A stretch of DNA of 14,242 bases. Source: Lachnospiraceae bacterium UBA7026 (lineage in GTDB: Bacteria > Bacillota > Clostridia > Lachnospirales > Lachnospiraceae). This document shows positions 1-7,123 of this stretch, one piece after another. Within the stretch, counting starts at the first letter, position 1, and each line of letters begins with the position of its first letter. The notes beneath the pieces were generated by a model. That model did no database searches and had not been told where the DNA came from. It saw only the letters and a list, made by a program, of their open reading frames with translations. Position numbers and translations under genes: made by a program. The DNA lies in the NCBI GenBank assembly GCA_002494165.1, contig DLBH01000065.1, positions 1 to 14,242 of the forward strand. Reading direction: 5' to 3'.

Positions 1-74
1 TCGCAGGCCTGACCGATGATGATCGGACCCGAACCAATGATCAAAACCTTATGTATGTCAGTTCTCTGTGGCAT
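1..74 (-). CDS. carB: Carbamoyl-phosphate synthase large subunit, N-terminal fragment (runs off the window)
   Basis: CarB uses ammonia released by CarA, bicarbonate and two ATP to make carbamoyl phosphate for pyrimidine and arginine synthesis in the cytoplasm. Only the first 24 codons are inside the window. They read [10 protein letters not shown] followed by [14 protein letters not shown], the hallmark opening of CarB with the glycine-rich loop of the first pre-ATP-grasp domain. The start at 74 is fixed by an AAAGGAGG ribosome binding site at about 81-88, six bases upstream. The gene has its own promoter (160-188) and no carA lies upstream in the window, so carB is either a lone gene or the first gene of a unit continuing past the left edge. 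The identification is secure because the motif is nearly unique to this family. Confidence 0.93.
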   Translation of the reverse strand, partial: MPQRTDIHKVLIIGSGPIIIGQAC

Positions 75-159
75 AAAGTACCTCCTTTGGCATTATGTAC
101 ATATCCAAACGCAGTGAAAGCGCCCTGGTATCCTTTAACTCTTCTAATTAATCTATGTA

Positions 160-188
160 ATGTTAGCACCATAAAAAATGAATGTCAA
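160..188 (-). promoter_or_regulatory. carB promoter (sigma-A type)
   Basis: On the minus strand a perfect TTGACA (-35, plus coordinates 183-188) is followed after exactly 17 bases by TAACAT (-10, 160-165). Transcription would begin near 153, giving a leader of about 79 bases before the carB start. The leader (about 135 to 100) can fold into an imperfect hairpin closed by CGC/GCG around a UUUCACU loop. I do not recognise a PyrR-binding or other named element in it. Confidence 0.75.
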
Positions 189-219
189 CGAAATAATCTT
201 TTACTTTACGCTCTTTATA

Positions 220-248
220 TTGTAAAAAAAGACGGAATTCGTTATAAT
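220..248 (+). promoter_or_regulatory. Promoter of the small lipoprotein gene
   Basis: TTGTAA (220-225) and TATAAT (243-248) are separated by 17 bases, a near-consensus sigma-A promoter reading right. It is divergent from the carB promoter, with about 31 bases between the two -35 boxes. The transcript would start near 255, only a few bases before the AAGGGGAGGGG ribosome binding site. Confidence 0.75.
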
Positions 249-279
249 AAAACATGAGAAGGGGAGGGGAATCTGGTTT

Positions 280-651
280 ATGGACAAGTTAAGGCAAAAG
301 CATTTTCTTATTATCATTGCCGCCGTGACCCTGTGCAGCTGCAGTGTCGCACTTTCGGGCTGCAAACAAACCAAGGAGGGAAACCAGTATGTCGGCGACT
401 GGACCGCCATTGAAGGCGAGTACCAGGGCCAGTCTTTATCCAAAGAAGAGCTGAGTTTCGGCTTCTCTCTCTTTGAGGACGGCAGCTCAATCATCAAGTC
501 TGGAACGGACAGTTCCGCCGGCAAGTGGAAGATGGCTAACGGAGGTATTCAGCTTCTCAACAGCAACGGCTATCCCATGAACATGACCGGCATGGCCCAG
601 TATCTGGTCTGGGAGGACAACGGCACAAAAATTACTTTTGAAAAGCAATAA
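280..651 (+). CDS. Small putative lipoprotein, function unknown
   Basis: This 123-residue protein starts with a lipoprotein signal: positive residues (K3, R5, K7, H8), a hydrophobic stretch from about residue 9 to 24, then lipobox LSGC with the lipidated cysteine at C28. The mature part is about 95 residues, begins with a short polar linker and contains paired Trp/Gly strands (GDWTAIEGEYQG, AGKWKMANGGIQLL), which suggests a small beta-rich, lipocalin-like fold like those of many small Clostridia lipoproteins. It would sit on the outer face of the membrane. The start at 280 is supported by a GGGGAGGGG ribosome binding site ten bases upstream and a good promoter. The gene is monocistronic, closed by the terminator at 657. 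I cannot name a substrate or partner. Confidence 0.8.
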   Translation: MDKLRQKHFLIIIAAVTLCSCSVALSGCKQTKEGNQYVGDWTAIEGEYQGQSLSKEELSFGFSLFEDGSSIIKSGTDSSAGKWKMANGGIQLLNSNGYPMNMTGMAQYLVWEDNGTKITFEKQ

Positions 652-656
652 GCAGG

Positions 657-687
657 CGGGCAGGACAGATCCTGCCCGTTCCTTTTT
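657..687 (+). terminator. Intrinsic terminator of the lipoprotein gene
   Basis: A perfect 9-bp stem CGGGCAGGA (657-665) and TCCTGCCCG (670-678) with a four-base loop CAGA is followed by TTCCTTTTT. It lies six bases after the lipoprotein stop codon and reads right. Confidence 0.85.
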
Positions 688-690
688 ATA

Positions 691-730
691 GGAAAAGGAC
701 AGGATTCCCCCAGGGCTCCTGTCCTTTTTC
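691..730. terminator. Probable bidirectional terminator between the lipoprotein gene and folP
   Basis: A perfect 12-bp stem, AAAAGGACAGGA (693-704) with TCCTGTCCTTTT (717-728), has a 12-base loop. The A/T-rich outer arms supply a U-tract in both directions, so it can end the leftward folP transcript (stop at 801) and back up the rightward terminator at 657. Confidence 0.7.
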
Positions 731-800
731 AGCTTCAGCCTGGATAATCCTCCTCAGACTGTTCCTTTATTTTTTTTGTCTGATGCTTTCTTTCAGGCTC

Positions 801-1622
801 TCATGCCCTGGAACGGCTGTAGGAAAGGACCGCCTCTGTCATCCGGATGGCCCGGATATTTGTCCGGACGTCATGGACCCTCACAAAAGAGCAACCCTTC
901 ATCCTGCCTATGACAGTGGTCGCCGCCGTTCCTTCCTCCCTCTGGTCCACGGGAAGATCCAGGGTCAGCCCAATGACAGACTTCCTTGATGTACCAAGGA
1001 GAAGGGGACAGCCAAAATCTGCAAGTTCCTCCAGCCGGGCAATGATCTCCAGATTATTCTCATAGCTTTTCCCGAAGCCTACGCCCGGGTCAAGGATAAT
1101 CCGGTCCCGGCCAATCCCCGCTTTGCCGGCAAGGGTAAGGCAATCCTCCAGGTCTTTCTTTACATCCGTCATGAAATCCCCGTATTCCGCCCTGGCCCTG
1201 TTATGCATGAGGCAGCAGGGTACCTGGTAGCCGGCAATCACTTCCGCCATCCTTTTATCGTATTTCAGCCCCCATATATCATTAACCATATGGGCACCGG
1301 CCTTTAAGGCCGCTTCTGCCACCCTGCTTTTGCAGGTGTCCACGGAAATGACGGTATCGTACTCAGTCCTGAGTCTCTCAATCACCGGAACGACCCGCTC
1401 AATCTCCTCCTGGTCCGGGACTGGCCGGAAGCCGGGTCTGGTGGATTCCCCGCCAACATCGATAATGGCCGCTCCCTGGCGGATCAACTCCCCGGCATGG
1501 GCAAGGGCCCGGTCTATTTCATTGTGGCGGCCTCCATCTGAGAAAGAATCCGGCGTCACATTCAGTATGCCCATGACATACATATGTTTCTCTGTGTCAA
1601 AGTCTTTTCCGCCAATCTTCAT
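801..1622 (-). CDS. folP: Dihydropteroate synthase
   Basis: FolP joins 6-hydroxymethyl-dihydropterin diphosphate to para-aminobenzoate, giving dihydropteroate in the cytoplasmic folate pathway; it is the sulfonamide target. The 273-residue TIM-barrel protein shows all family signatures: NVTPDSFSDGG (21-31), DVGGESTRPG (55-64), SVDT with D95, N114-D115, DPGVGFGK (178-185), SRKS (212-215) and RVHD (248-251). Length is normal for the family. The start at 1622 has an AGAGGAA ribosome binding site. It begins 29 bases after the SH3b gene stops, with no terminator between, so it is probably the last gene of that operon. No folE, folK, folB or folC is next to it, which is a dispersed folate arrangement. 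No disrupting changes are seen. Confidence 0.96.
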   Translation of the reverse strand: MKIGGKDFDTEKHMYVMGILNVTPDSFSDGGRHNEIDRALAHAGELIRQGAAIIDVGGESTRPGFRPVPDQEEIERVVPVIERLRTEYDTVISVDTCKSRVAEAALKAGAHMVNDIWGLKYDKRMAEVIAGYQVPCCLMHNRARAEYGDFMTDVKKDLEDCLTLAGKAGIGRDRIILDPGVGFGKSYENNLEIIARLEELADFGCPLLLGTSRKSVIGLTLDLPVDQREEGTAATTVIGRMKGCSFVRVHDVRTNIRAIRMTEAVLSYSRSRA

Positions 1623-1651
1623 AGATATTCCTCTCTATTAAACAGTAAATA

Positions 1652-2824
1652 TCAGCGCTGGTCCGGCAGCTTGTCAGGGCTCATATAGCTGAGCTTAAGC
1701 CATCCGGAAAGGCCTCCGTATTCGACTCTTCCCCAGCCCTTGTGGAATTCCAGGACAAGGACTTCCTGGTTCTCCGGAACCTTGCCCAGACTCTTGCTAT
1801 GCTCGTCCGGCTCCTGTCTTAAATTGATGCCTTCCGAGGATCTTAAGGATTCCACTTTCCAATATTCAGAAGGATAACTCCCCATAAAATACATATTGAT
1901 CCAGAAGGTCTCCCCCTGGTCGGTCACCCGTCCCCAGCCATGGTCCAGCTCCTCCACAGTGAATTCCTCCCCATAAAGGAGGCCGCTTCTTACCACTTCA
2001 CTGGCCATATCCGGCCGGGCATAGCCCTGGATTCCTTTTTCTGTCATGGCATTGACATAGACCAGGGTCCCGGGCTTTATGTAGATGGCTTCCCTGGTCA
2101 GGACCAGGACATATTTGTCTGACAGCCATCCGTCAAGGCCACAGTAGGAAGCATGAACCCATCTTAGGTCATCCAGTTCTGTGAACTCTGTAACCTGAAT
2201 ACATTTTCCTTCAGGGAAAAGCCCTGTCTGCTCTGAGCTCCCTGGCCCGCTGTAAAAGGGGACCCCATCAAGAGAATTACTCTTTTTAGCCAGCAAGGTT
2301 CCCGGGTATGGCTCTACATCAAGCTTTTCCAGGTCAGCCTGGCCACCAGTCACTGTCCGGCGCTGGACCATATTATGTTCCTTCATGTACTGCCATGTAC
2401 CAAGGCAGGCAGCCACCAAAGCCAGGACCCCCAGCAGGCTCCACAGGAGGGAGAAAATCCCAGGGACAGGTTTCTTTTCTTTCCGGTCTTTTCCGGATGA
2501 CTTTCCCTGCCTCTTTTTGGATATTTCTTTCCGGTCCCTGCCGGCAGCTTTTGCCTGATCTCTGCCGGCAGCTTTTTCCCGGTCTCTGCCGGCAGCTTTT
2601 GCCTGGTCCCTCCCGGCGGCTTCCTCCTGGTCTCTGTCAGCAGTTTCTTTATACTCTCTGCCGGCAGCTTCTTTCCCATCTTCTTTGACCTGGGAAGGTC
2701 CACTGTCTGTCTTACCGTCAGGACTACCGGTCTTTTTAAAAAAGCCGGATTTATTATTTCTTTCACTCCTCCGCCTGCGGCGGCCTGGGGAAAGTCCCTT
2801 TTCCTGCTTATCATTAACCTGCAT
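1652..2824 (-). CDS. Single-pass membrane protein with octapeptide repeats and SH3b domains
   Basis: This 390-residue protein has four parts. Residues 1-50 are polar and basic, with an R-rich cluster at 15-19. Residues 51-98 are six octapeptide repeats of the type DQAKAAGR, charged and alanine-rich. A transmembrane helix spans about 120-145 (FSLLWSLLGVLALVAACLGTW). The extracytoplasmic part (146-390) holds two or three SH3b-like repeats: about 176-238 ending in GWLS, 250-312 with GWGRV at 296-300, and 327-380 with GWGRV at 363-367 and GWLKLSYM. Bacterial SH3b domains usually bind peptidoglycan or wall peptides. Basic residues before the helix predict cytoplasm-in N-terminus. The start codon lies one base after the stop of the upstream membrane-protein gene, inside reach of an AGGAGTG site, so translation is probably coupled. 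No catalytic domain is visible; a wall-anchoring or sensing role is inference. Confidence 0.85.
   Translation of the reverse strand: MQVNDKQEKGLSPGRRRRRSERNNKSGFFKKTGSPDGKTDSGPSQVKEDGKEAAGREYKETADRDQEEAAGRDQAKAAGRDREKAAGRDQAKAAGRDRKEISKKRQGKSSGKDRKEKKPVPGIFSLLWSLLGVLALVAACLGTWQYMKEHNMVQRRTVTGGQADLEKLDVEPYPGTLLAKKSNSLDGVPFYSGPGSSEQTGLFPEGKCIQVTEFTELDDLRWVHASYCGLDGWLSDKYVLVLTREAIYIKPGTLVYVNAMTEKGIQGYARPDMASEVVRSGLLYGEEFTVEELDHGWGRVTDQGETFWINMYFMGSYPSEYWKVESLRSSEGINLRQEPDEHSKSLGKVPENQEVLVLEFHKGWGRVEYGGLSGWLKLSYMSPDKLPDQR
2531..2674 (-). repeat. 24-bp tandem repeats coding for six octapeptides
   Basis: Six in-frame units of 24 bases encode KEAAGREY, KETADRDQ, EEAAGRDQ, AKAAGRDR, EKAAGRDQ and AKAAGRDR inside the SH3b protein. 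The inner four units are closest at the DNA level (CTGCCGGCAGCTTTT core on the plus strand) and the outer two have drifted. Copy number could vary by slippage without breaking the reading frame. The repeat also keeps a second minus-strand frame open, which is not taken as a gene. Confidence 0.9.
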
Positions 2825-2825
2825 G

Positions 2826-4688
2826 TCAATTCACACTCCTGACCTTATAAACCTCAAAAAACAGATTATTTGATGTCATGAACTCATCGACAATATCTGC
2901 CTGGACCCTGTCCTCGTCTTCAATGCCCATGAGCCGGGCAATGTTTTTACTGCCCTGGGTGATCAGATATACATCCTCCCTAAGCAGGAAGGAAGAAGCC
3001 AGGTTGTCGGTACCGGCAGCCTTCAGCTTCTGGTCATAGACCGGACTGTAGGCCATCCAGCTTCCTGTAAGGAACCAGTTACCCTGATGAAGATCATCCC
3101 CGGGGCCGGTTCCCTTTGTTACACTCCTGGTATCAATAACATAGAATTTGTCCGGGTGACTGCCGCAGTAAGCTGCCACCTCCGCTTTCTCGGACCCGGC
3201 GGCCAGCTCCTGTCTCTGGACCAGAGCCCTGGTCTCTATGACCGGCTTGATGGGGTCTGTCCTCAAGACGAGAGCCAGCAGAATAAGCTGGACCAGGAAA
3301 GGAATCCTGCTAAAAGGTTTTCCCCTCCACTGGCCGGCCAGCCTGGCCGCCAGGGCGAAGCCTGTAGAAAAGGTCAGCAGCCAAATGGCCTCTTTGACTC
3401 TCAGGGGAAATCTGCCATTCATGGCCAGATAGACCCATTCCAGTCTCACTACCACAGCCGTAGCGACTATGGACAGGAGCTGCTGTAAATGGCTGAAAAA
3501 ACCCCGGTCCCAGCAGAAAACCAGGCTGACCGGAAAAAGAACCAGCAGCAGAAGCCAGCAATACCTGGCTGCATTTACCAGGCTGCTGTTGACATCCTCT
3601 GACTCCGTCATGTACTGGTCCGCCGTGGGAACGGCGGCCAGTGCCCGCTTGCTCAGGGCCTCGTCAGGCTCCTGGCTTCTGACATAATTGTAGGTTTCCT
3701 CAACCCAGTCTGTCCTGAAGCCGTCCACCAGGCAATAGGTGTAGTTGGCCATGGCGTCACGGACACTCTCGCTCATACCTATGGACTGGTAAAAATCCAT
3801 GGCTTCCTCATACTGGGGAAAGCCGGCATAATCCTGCAGATAGGCCCTGGCATGATTGTAGATCAGGTATCTTTTCCACTGGTTGCTGCCGTAGGCCCTG
3901 TTGTCCATCTGAAGGACGCCAACAGCCAGTATGCCTATCATGGCACAGAGAAACCAGGGTTTCCAGGACTTAAAAAACCGGCGGTTATATTTTATCAGAA
4001 GTTCAATGCCCAGAACCGGAAGAACCATATAAAGACAGGGCTTGCGATAGCTCCAGGAGGCGGTCATCAAAATTGCCAGGACAGCAATATTCCAGGGTCT
4101 CCACGCCTCTTCCGGGCTCTCGAAGGCAAAGTACAGGACAGCCATACAGCCCATGAAGGCCGCTGCCGTCGAAAAAGTCATGCTGGAAAAGCAAGACAGC
4201 CAGCCCAGCAGGAAGGCCATGTCAAAAAACAGACACCATAGCAGGCGGTTGGCCTTGAAATAGTTAAGGATCCGAAAGAGAACCGCCACCAGGGCAAAAC
4301 TGGTAAGGATGGTAAATACCGTCACATACCAGTTGACATTTTCCAGCCGCAAGTCCCGGAAGACTATGTTGGGATTGGCCTGGTAAAGGCGGGCTATGAT
4401 CCATGACAGGGGATACCTGACAAAGATAGAATGGGGGTCAGGCGTCCCGGTAAAGGATCCGTCCAGGATCTGGACCAGGGCCGAATCATCATTAACCTCA
4501 TAGGTAAAGGGCACCGTCTGATAAATCTTCCACATCAGGGGAAGGACGGCGGCCAGGGCCAGGGCCAGGTTAATCAGAAGATTCAGGGCTCTGCACCACA
4601 GTTTATTCTCTGTCTCCTCTCTCCATGTGAAATACCGGCCGGCAGTATCTGCCATAGACCGGAAAGGATTTACTTTTATTTTTTCCAT
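2826..4688 (-). CDS. Large polytopic membrane protein, GT-C glycosyltransferase-like architecture
   Basis: The 620-residue protein begins with a basic cytoplasmic stretch and a helix at about 36-55. A short extracytoplasmic loop carries EVNDDS (D67, D68) and an aromatic/proline region. Clusters of helices follow at about 119-141, 148-165, 173-190, 199-212, 216-233 and 246-260. A large loop of about 110 residues precedes helices near 376-393, 402-420, 431-450 and 462-476. The C-terminal 140 residues are soluble. The plan, with an acidic pair in the first outer loop of a many-helix protein, resembles GT-C enzymes that use polyprenyl-phosphate sugars, but I recognise no specific family and the assignment is inference. 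The start at 4688 has a GGAG site. It is the first gene of an operon with the SH3b protein and folP, driven by the promoter at 4805-4833. Confidence 0.82.
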   Translation of the reverse strand: MEKIKVNPFRSMADTAGRYFTWREETENKLWCRALNLLINLALALAAVLPLMWKIYQTVPFTYEVNDDSALVQILDGSFTGTPDPHSIFVRYPLSWIIARLYQANPNIVFRDLRLENVNWYVTVFTILTSFALVAVLFRILNYFKANRLLWCLFFDMAFLLGWLSCFSSMTFSTAAAFMGCMAVLYFAFESPEEAWRPWNIAVLAILMTASWSYRKPCLYMVLPVLGIELLIKYNRRFFKSWKPWFLCAMIGILAVGVLQMDNRAYGSNQWKRYLIYNHARAYLQDYAGFPQYEEAMDFYQSIGMSESVRDAMANYTYCLVDGFRTDWVEETYNYVRSQEPDEALSKRALAAVPTADQYMTESEDVNSSLVNAARYCWLLLLVLFPVSLVFCWDRGFFSHLQQLLSIVATAVVVRLEWVYLAMNGRFPLRVKEAIWLLTFSTGFALAARLAGQWRGKPFSRIPFLVQLILLALVLRTDPIKPVIETRALVQRQELAAGSEKAEVAAYCGSHPDKFYVIDTRSVTKGTGPGDDLHQGNWFLTGSWMAYSPVYDQKLKAAGTDNLASSFLLREDVYLITQGSKNIARLMGIEDEDRVQADIVDEFMTSNNLFFEVYKVRSVN

Positions 4689-4804
4689 AATATCAGCTCC
4701 ATCTCCGAAACAGACGGCAAAGAGAGGCCTGTCTCCTCACAAAAAATATTATCGCAATGAATCACAGGACTTGCTTCAGGCAGAAGGGCCCTGTAATTTT
4801 TTCC

Positions 4805-4833
4805 ATTATATCAGCGGGTCGTTGACAGTTCAA
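4805..4833 (-). promoter_or_regulatory. Promoter of the membrane protein / SH3b / folP operon
   Basis: On the minus strand TTGAAC (-35, 4828-4833) and a perfect TATAAT (-10, 4805-4810) are 17 bases apart. Transcription would start near 4798, leaving a leader of about 110 bases in which ACAGG/CCTGT arms with an inner CTTC/GAAG pair can form a hairpin. Its -35 box directly abuts that of the MATE promoter on the other strand. Confidence 0.7.
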
Positions 4834-4850
4834 TCATTTCAAAGTATAAT
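4822..4850 (+). promoter_or_regulatory. Perfect-consensus promoter of the MATE gene
   Basis: TTGACA (4822-4827), a spacer of exactly 17 bases and TATAAT (4845-4850) give the full sigma-A consensus. The transcript would begin near 4857, just before the leader hairpin at 4860-4892. It overlaps the leftward promoter at 4805-4833. Confidence 0.85.
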
Positions 4851-4859
4851 TTTCAAGCC

Positions 4860-4892
4860 GGCCCTAACGGAAAAGAACCTGTTTCCAGGGCC
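4860..4892 (+). promoter_or_regulatory. Two-part hairpin at the 5' end of the MATE mRNA
   Basis: GGCCCT (4860-4865) pairs with AGGGCC (4887-4892), and GGAAA (4869-4873) pairs with TTTCC (4882-4886). The helices stack except for a three-base AAC bulge on the 5' side, and the apical loop is AGAACCTG. The hairpin begins about three bases after the predicted transcript start. It has no U-tract and is not an obvious terminator. It may protect the 5' end or bind a regulator; I do not recognise a known riboswitch. Confidence 0.5.
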
Positions 4893-4922
4893 CTATAGTC
4901 ATAAATACTAAAAGAAAGAAAA

Positions 4923-6332
4923 ATGGTGATCTCCATGAAAGCTATAAAAGGGAATGCAGACCAGGCGGGAAAGGACAGGGCTAACCCCCTTGGTACAGAA
5001 CCCACCGGCCGCCTCCTGGCCCAGTTTACCATACCCAGTATCATCGCCATGCTGGTCGGCTCTCTCTATAATATTGTAGACCAGTTCTTTATCGGCCAGG
5101 CAGTGGGCCCCCTGGGCAATGCTGCCACCAATATCGCCTTCCCCCTGTCCACCTCCTGTGTGGCCATCGCTCTTCTTTTCGGGATTGGCGGTGCCTCCAG
5201 CTTTAACATTGCCATGGGAGAGGGAGACAAAGACAGGGCCGTCCATTACATGGGCAATGCCGCCGCCATGCTCTTTGGCTGCGGCCTGGTTCTCTGTATC
5301 TTCACCCAGGTTTTTCTGACCCCCCTGCTGCTTTTCTTCGGCTCTCCCCAGGATGTGCTGGCCTATGCCCAGATCTATACCAGGATCACCTCCCTGGGAT
5401 TTCCTTTTCTGATTCTCACCACCGGAGGCGGCCACCTGATCCGGGCCGACGGGCGGCCCCAGATCACCATGATCTGCAATATCAGCGGTGCCATCATCAA
5501 CACTGTTCTTGACGCCCTCTTCGTCTTTGGCTTCCACTGGGGTATGGCCGGGGCGGCTGCGGCTACCATTATAGGACAGATATTCTCAGCCCTGCTGGTC
5601 GTCTTTTTCCTCATGAGATGCAGGACAGTCACCCTTGGCAGGGACCACCTGCTGGTCAGGAAGACTTATGTCAGCCGGATCAGTTCCCTGGGTATCGCTC
5701 CTTTTTCCAACCAGGTAGCCATGATGATTGTCCAGATTGTCATGAATAATTCCCTCAAATTTTACGGGGCCCAGTCTGTGTATGGAGAGGCGATCCCCAT
5801 AGCCTGTGTAGGAATTATCACTAAGGTAAATATGCTCTTTATGTCCTTTGTCATCGGCATCTCCCAGGGTCTACAGCCCATAGCCAGCTTTAATCATGGG
5901 GCAGGCAGGCACGGCAGGGTCAGACAGGCCTATTTCCAGGCCATGGCCGCCGGGGCCTTTATCGCCACAATCTCCTTTTTCCTTTTCCAGCTGGCACCCC
6001 GGCAGATTATATCCCTCTTTGGAAATGGTACGGAAGAATATTTTACCTTTGCGGTCAATTATTTCAGAATTTTCTTGTTTTTCACCTTCCTGAATTTCAT
6101 CCAGCCCATTACTTCCAATTTCTTTACTGCCATCGGCAAGCCCAGAACAGGTGCCTTCTTATCCCTGACCAGGCAGATTATCTTTCTTTTGCCTCTGCTG
6201 ATCATCCTGCCTCTTTTTATGGGGATCGACGGAATCATGTATGCCGGCCCCGTGGCAGACTTTCTTGCGGCCACTGTCAATATAGTCATGGCCTTAAGGG
6301 AGCTTCGTCTTCCCCAGTACAAAGCCGGCTGA
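4923..6332 (+). CDS. MATE-family multidrug/toxin efflux pump, MepA-like
   Basis: MATE proteins export cationic drugs, metabolites or dyes across the cytoplasmic membrane in exchange for sodium ions or protons. This 469-residue protein has the family's normal length and about twelve hydrophobic segments. The N-terminal signature NPLGTEPTGRLL, then FTIPSIIAMLVGSLYNIVDQFFIGQ (split here as two short motifs: IPSIIAML and YNIVDQFFIGQ), is typical of the MepA/DinF branch. The repeat-half counterpart begins near PFSNQVAMM. Two ATG codons are possible, 4923 and 4935; both have only weak AGAAAGA-type ribosome binding sites, so the exact start is uncertain. The gene is monocistronic, with a perfect-consensus promoter, a leader hairpin and a strong hairpin after the stop. 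The substrate cannot be read from sequence. Confidence 0.93.
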   Translation: MVISMKAIKGNADQAGKDRANPLGTEPTGRLLAQFTIPSIIAMLVGSLYNIVDQFFIGQAVGPLGNAATNIAFPLSTSCVAIALLFGIGGASSFNIAMGEGDKDRAVHYMGNAAAMLFGCGLVLCIFTQVFLTPLLLFFGSPQDVLAYAQIYTRITSLGFPFLILTTGGGHLIRADGRPQITMICNISGAIINTVLDALFVFGFHWGMAGAAAATIIGQIFSALLVVFFLMRCRTVTLGRDHLLVRKTYVSRISSLGIAPFSNQVAMMIVQIVMNNSLKFYGAQSVYGEAIPIACVGIITKVNMLFMSFVIGISQGLQPIASFNHGAGRHGRVRQAYFQAMAAGAFIATISFFLFQLAPRQIISLFGNGTEEYFTFAVNYFRIFLFFTFLNFIQPITSNFFTAIGKPRTGAFLSLTRQIIFLLPLLIILPLFMGIDGIMYAGPVADFLAATVNIVMALRELRLPQYKAG

Positions 6333-6350
6333 AAAATAAATCCTGTCATA

Positions 6351-6398
6351 AAATCCCGGGGAACCGTCCTGAATAAGGAGGACGGTTCCCCGGGATTT
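6351..6398. terminator. 20-bp perfect hairpin between convergent genes (bidirectional terminator or REP-like palindrome)
   Basis: The arm at 6351-6370 (AAATCCCGGGG then AACCGTCCT) is perfectly complementary to 6379-6398, with an eight-base loop GAATAAGG. It lies 18 bases after the MATE stop and 14 bases after the PfpI stop. The bases that follow on either strand have only short T runs (ATTTG on plus, ATTTTA on minus), so termination would depend on stem strength. The length and perfection are unusual for a simple terminator. Confidence 0.65.
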
Positions 6399-6412
6399 GT
6401 TATATGCTTATA

Positions 6413-6928
6413 TTATTTTCCAAAAAGCACCTTAATATAGTCCTTCATGTAGGCAGGCAGGTCCGGAGGTCTTCTGGCAGAAACGATGTTGCCATCCACC
6501 ACAGAAGCCTCATCCACCCAGGTTGCCCCGGCATTGGCCATGTCATCCTTGATCCCCGGGGTGCTGGTCACTGTCTTTCCCTCAAGAATACCCGCTGAGA
6601 TCAGAACCCAGCCGGCGTGGCAGATCTCACCAATAGGCTTGCCTGCGTCATTGATCACACGGACAATGTTAAGAACCTCCGGATAGCGGCGCAGCTTGTC
6701 AGGTGCCCATCCTCCCGGAACCAGCAGGCCATCATAGTCTGCCGGATCTACATCGCCGAAAGCATAGTCAGAATCAAAAGGTACACCATATTTGCCATGG
6801 TAGGTGAAGCCGGCCTTGTCACCGACGATATCCACCTGGCAGCCTTCCTCCCGCAGCCGCAGCACCGGGTAAGAAAGCTCAAGATCTTCAAAATCCTCAC
6901 CGATTAAGGCAAGTATCTTTTTTGCCAT
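6413..6928 (-). CDS. DJ-1/PfpI superfamily protein (protease/glyoxalase-like)
   Basis: The 171-residue product matches the PfpI branch of the DJ-1 superfamily, whose members have been described as intracellular proteases, glyoxalase III or deglycase-like enzymes. The opening KKILALIGEDFEDLEL places the conserved glutamate at E14. The nucleophile elbow is EICHAGW with C103 and H104, where the commoner form is AICHGPW. LLVPGGWAPD (68-77) and the TSTPGIKDD region (121-129) are also typical. Length is normal. The start at 6928 has a clear AGGAGGATA ribosome binding site. It is convergent with the MATE gene. No clear promoter pair is visible directly upstream, so it may be read through from the genes at higher coordinates. 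The precise reaction is not decided by the sequence. Confidence 0.92.
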   Translation of the reverse strand: MAKKILALIGEDFEDLELSYPVLRLREEGCQVDIVGDKAGFTYHGKYGVPFDSDYAFGDVDPADYDGLLVPGGWAPDKLRRYPEVLNIVRVINDAGKPIGEICHAGWVLISAGILEGKTVTSTPGIKDDMANAGATWVDEASVVDGNIVSARRPPDLPAYMKDYIKVLFGK

Positions 6929-7123
6929 ATATTTATCCTCCTATTTTTGCTCCTGGCTTGATTCAGATAAATCAGCCCGTCTCAAAGTTACTTATTTATC
7001 ATTGATTCCCAAAACAAGTCACCCCCACGGCGGCTGGCCGGTCATAGTCAGGTCCTTGCTAAAAGCCATGGTCCGGTGCATCTTCCGGGCAATAATCCAA
7101 TAGAACAAGCTGACTCCGGCGCA

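Noticed and set aside
1330..1641. Plus-strand ORFs antisense to folP, the membrane protein and other genes
   Set aside because: They are mirror frames of secure minus-strand genes, with no family motifs, ribosome binding sites or promoters.
2383..2829. Second minus-strand frame with KLPAE repeats
   Set aside because: It is a shadow of the 24-bp repeat region of the SH3b gene; the true frame continues into a membrane helix and SH3b domains.
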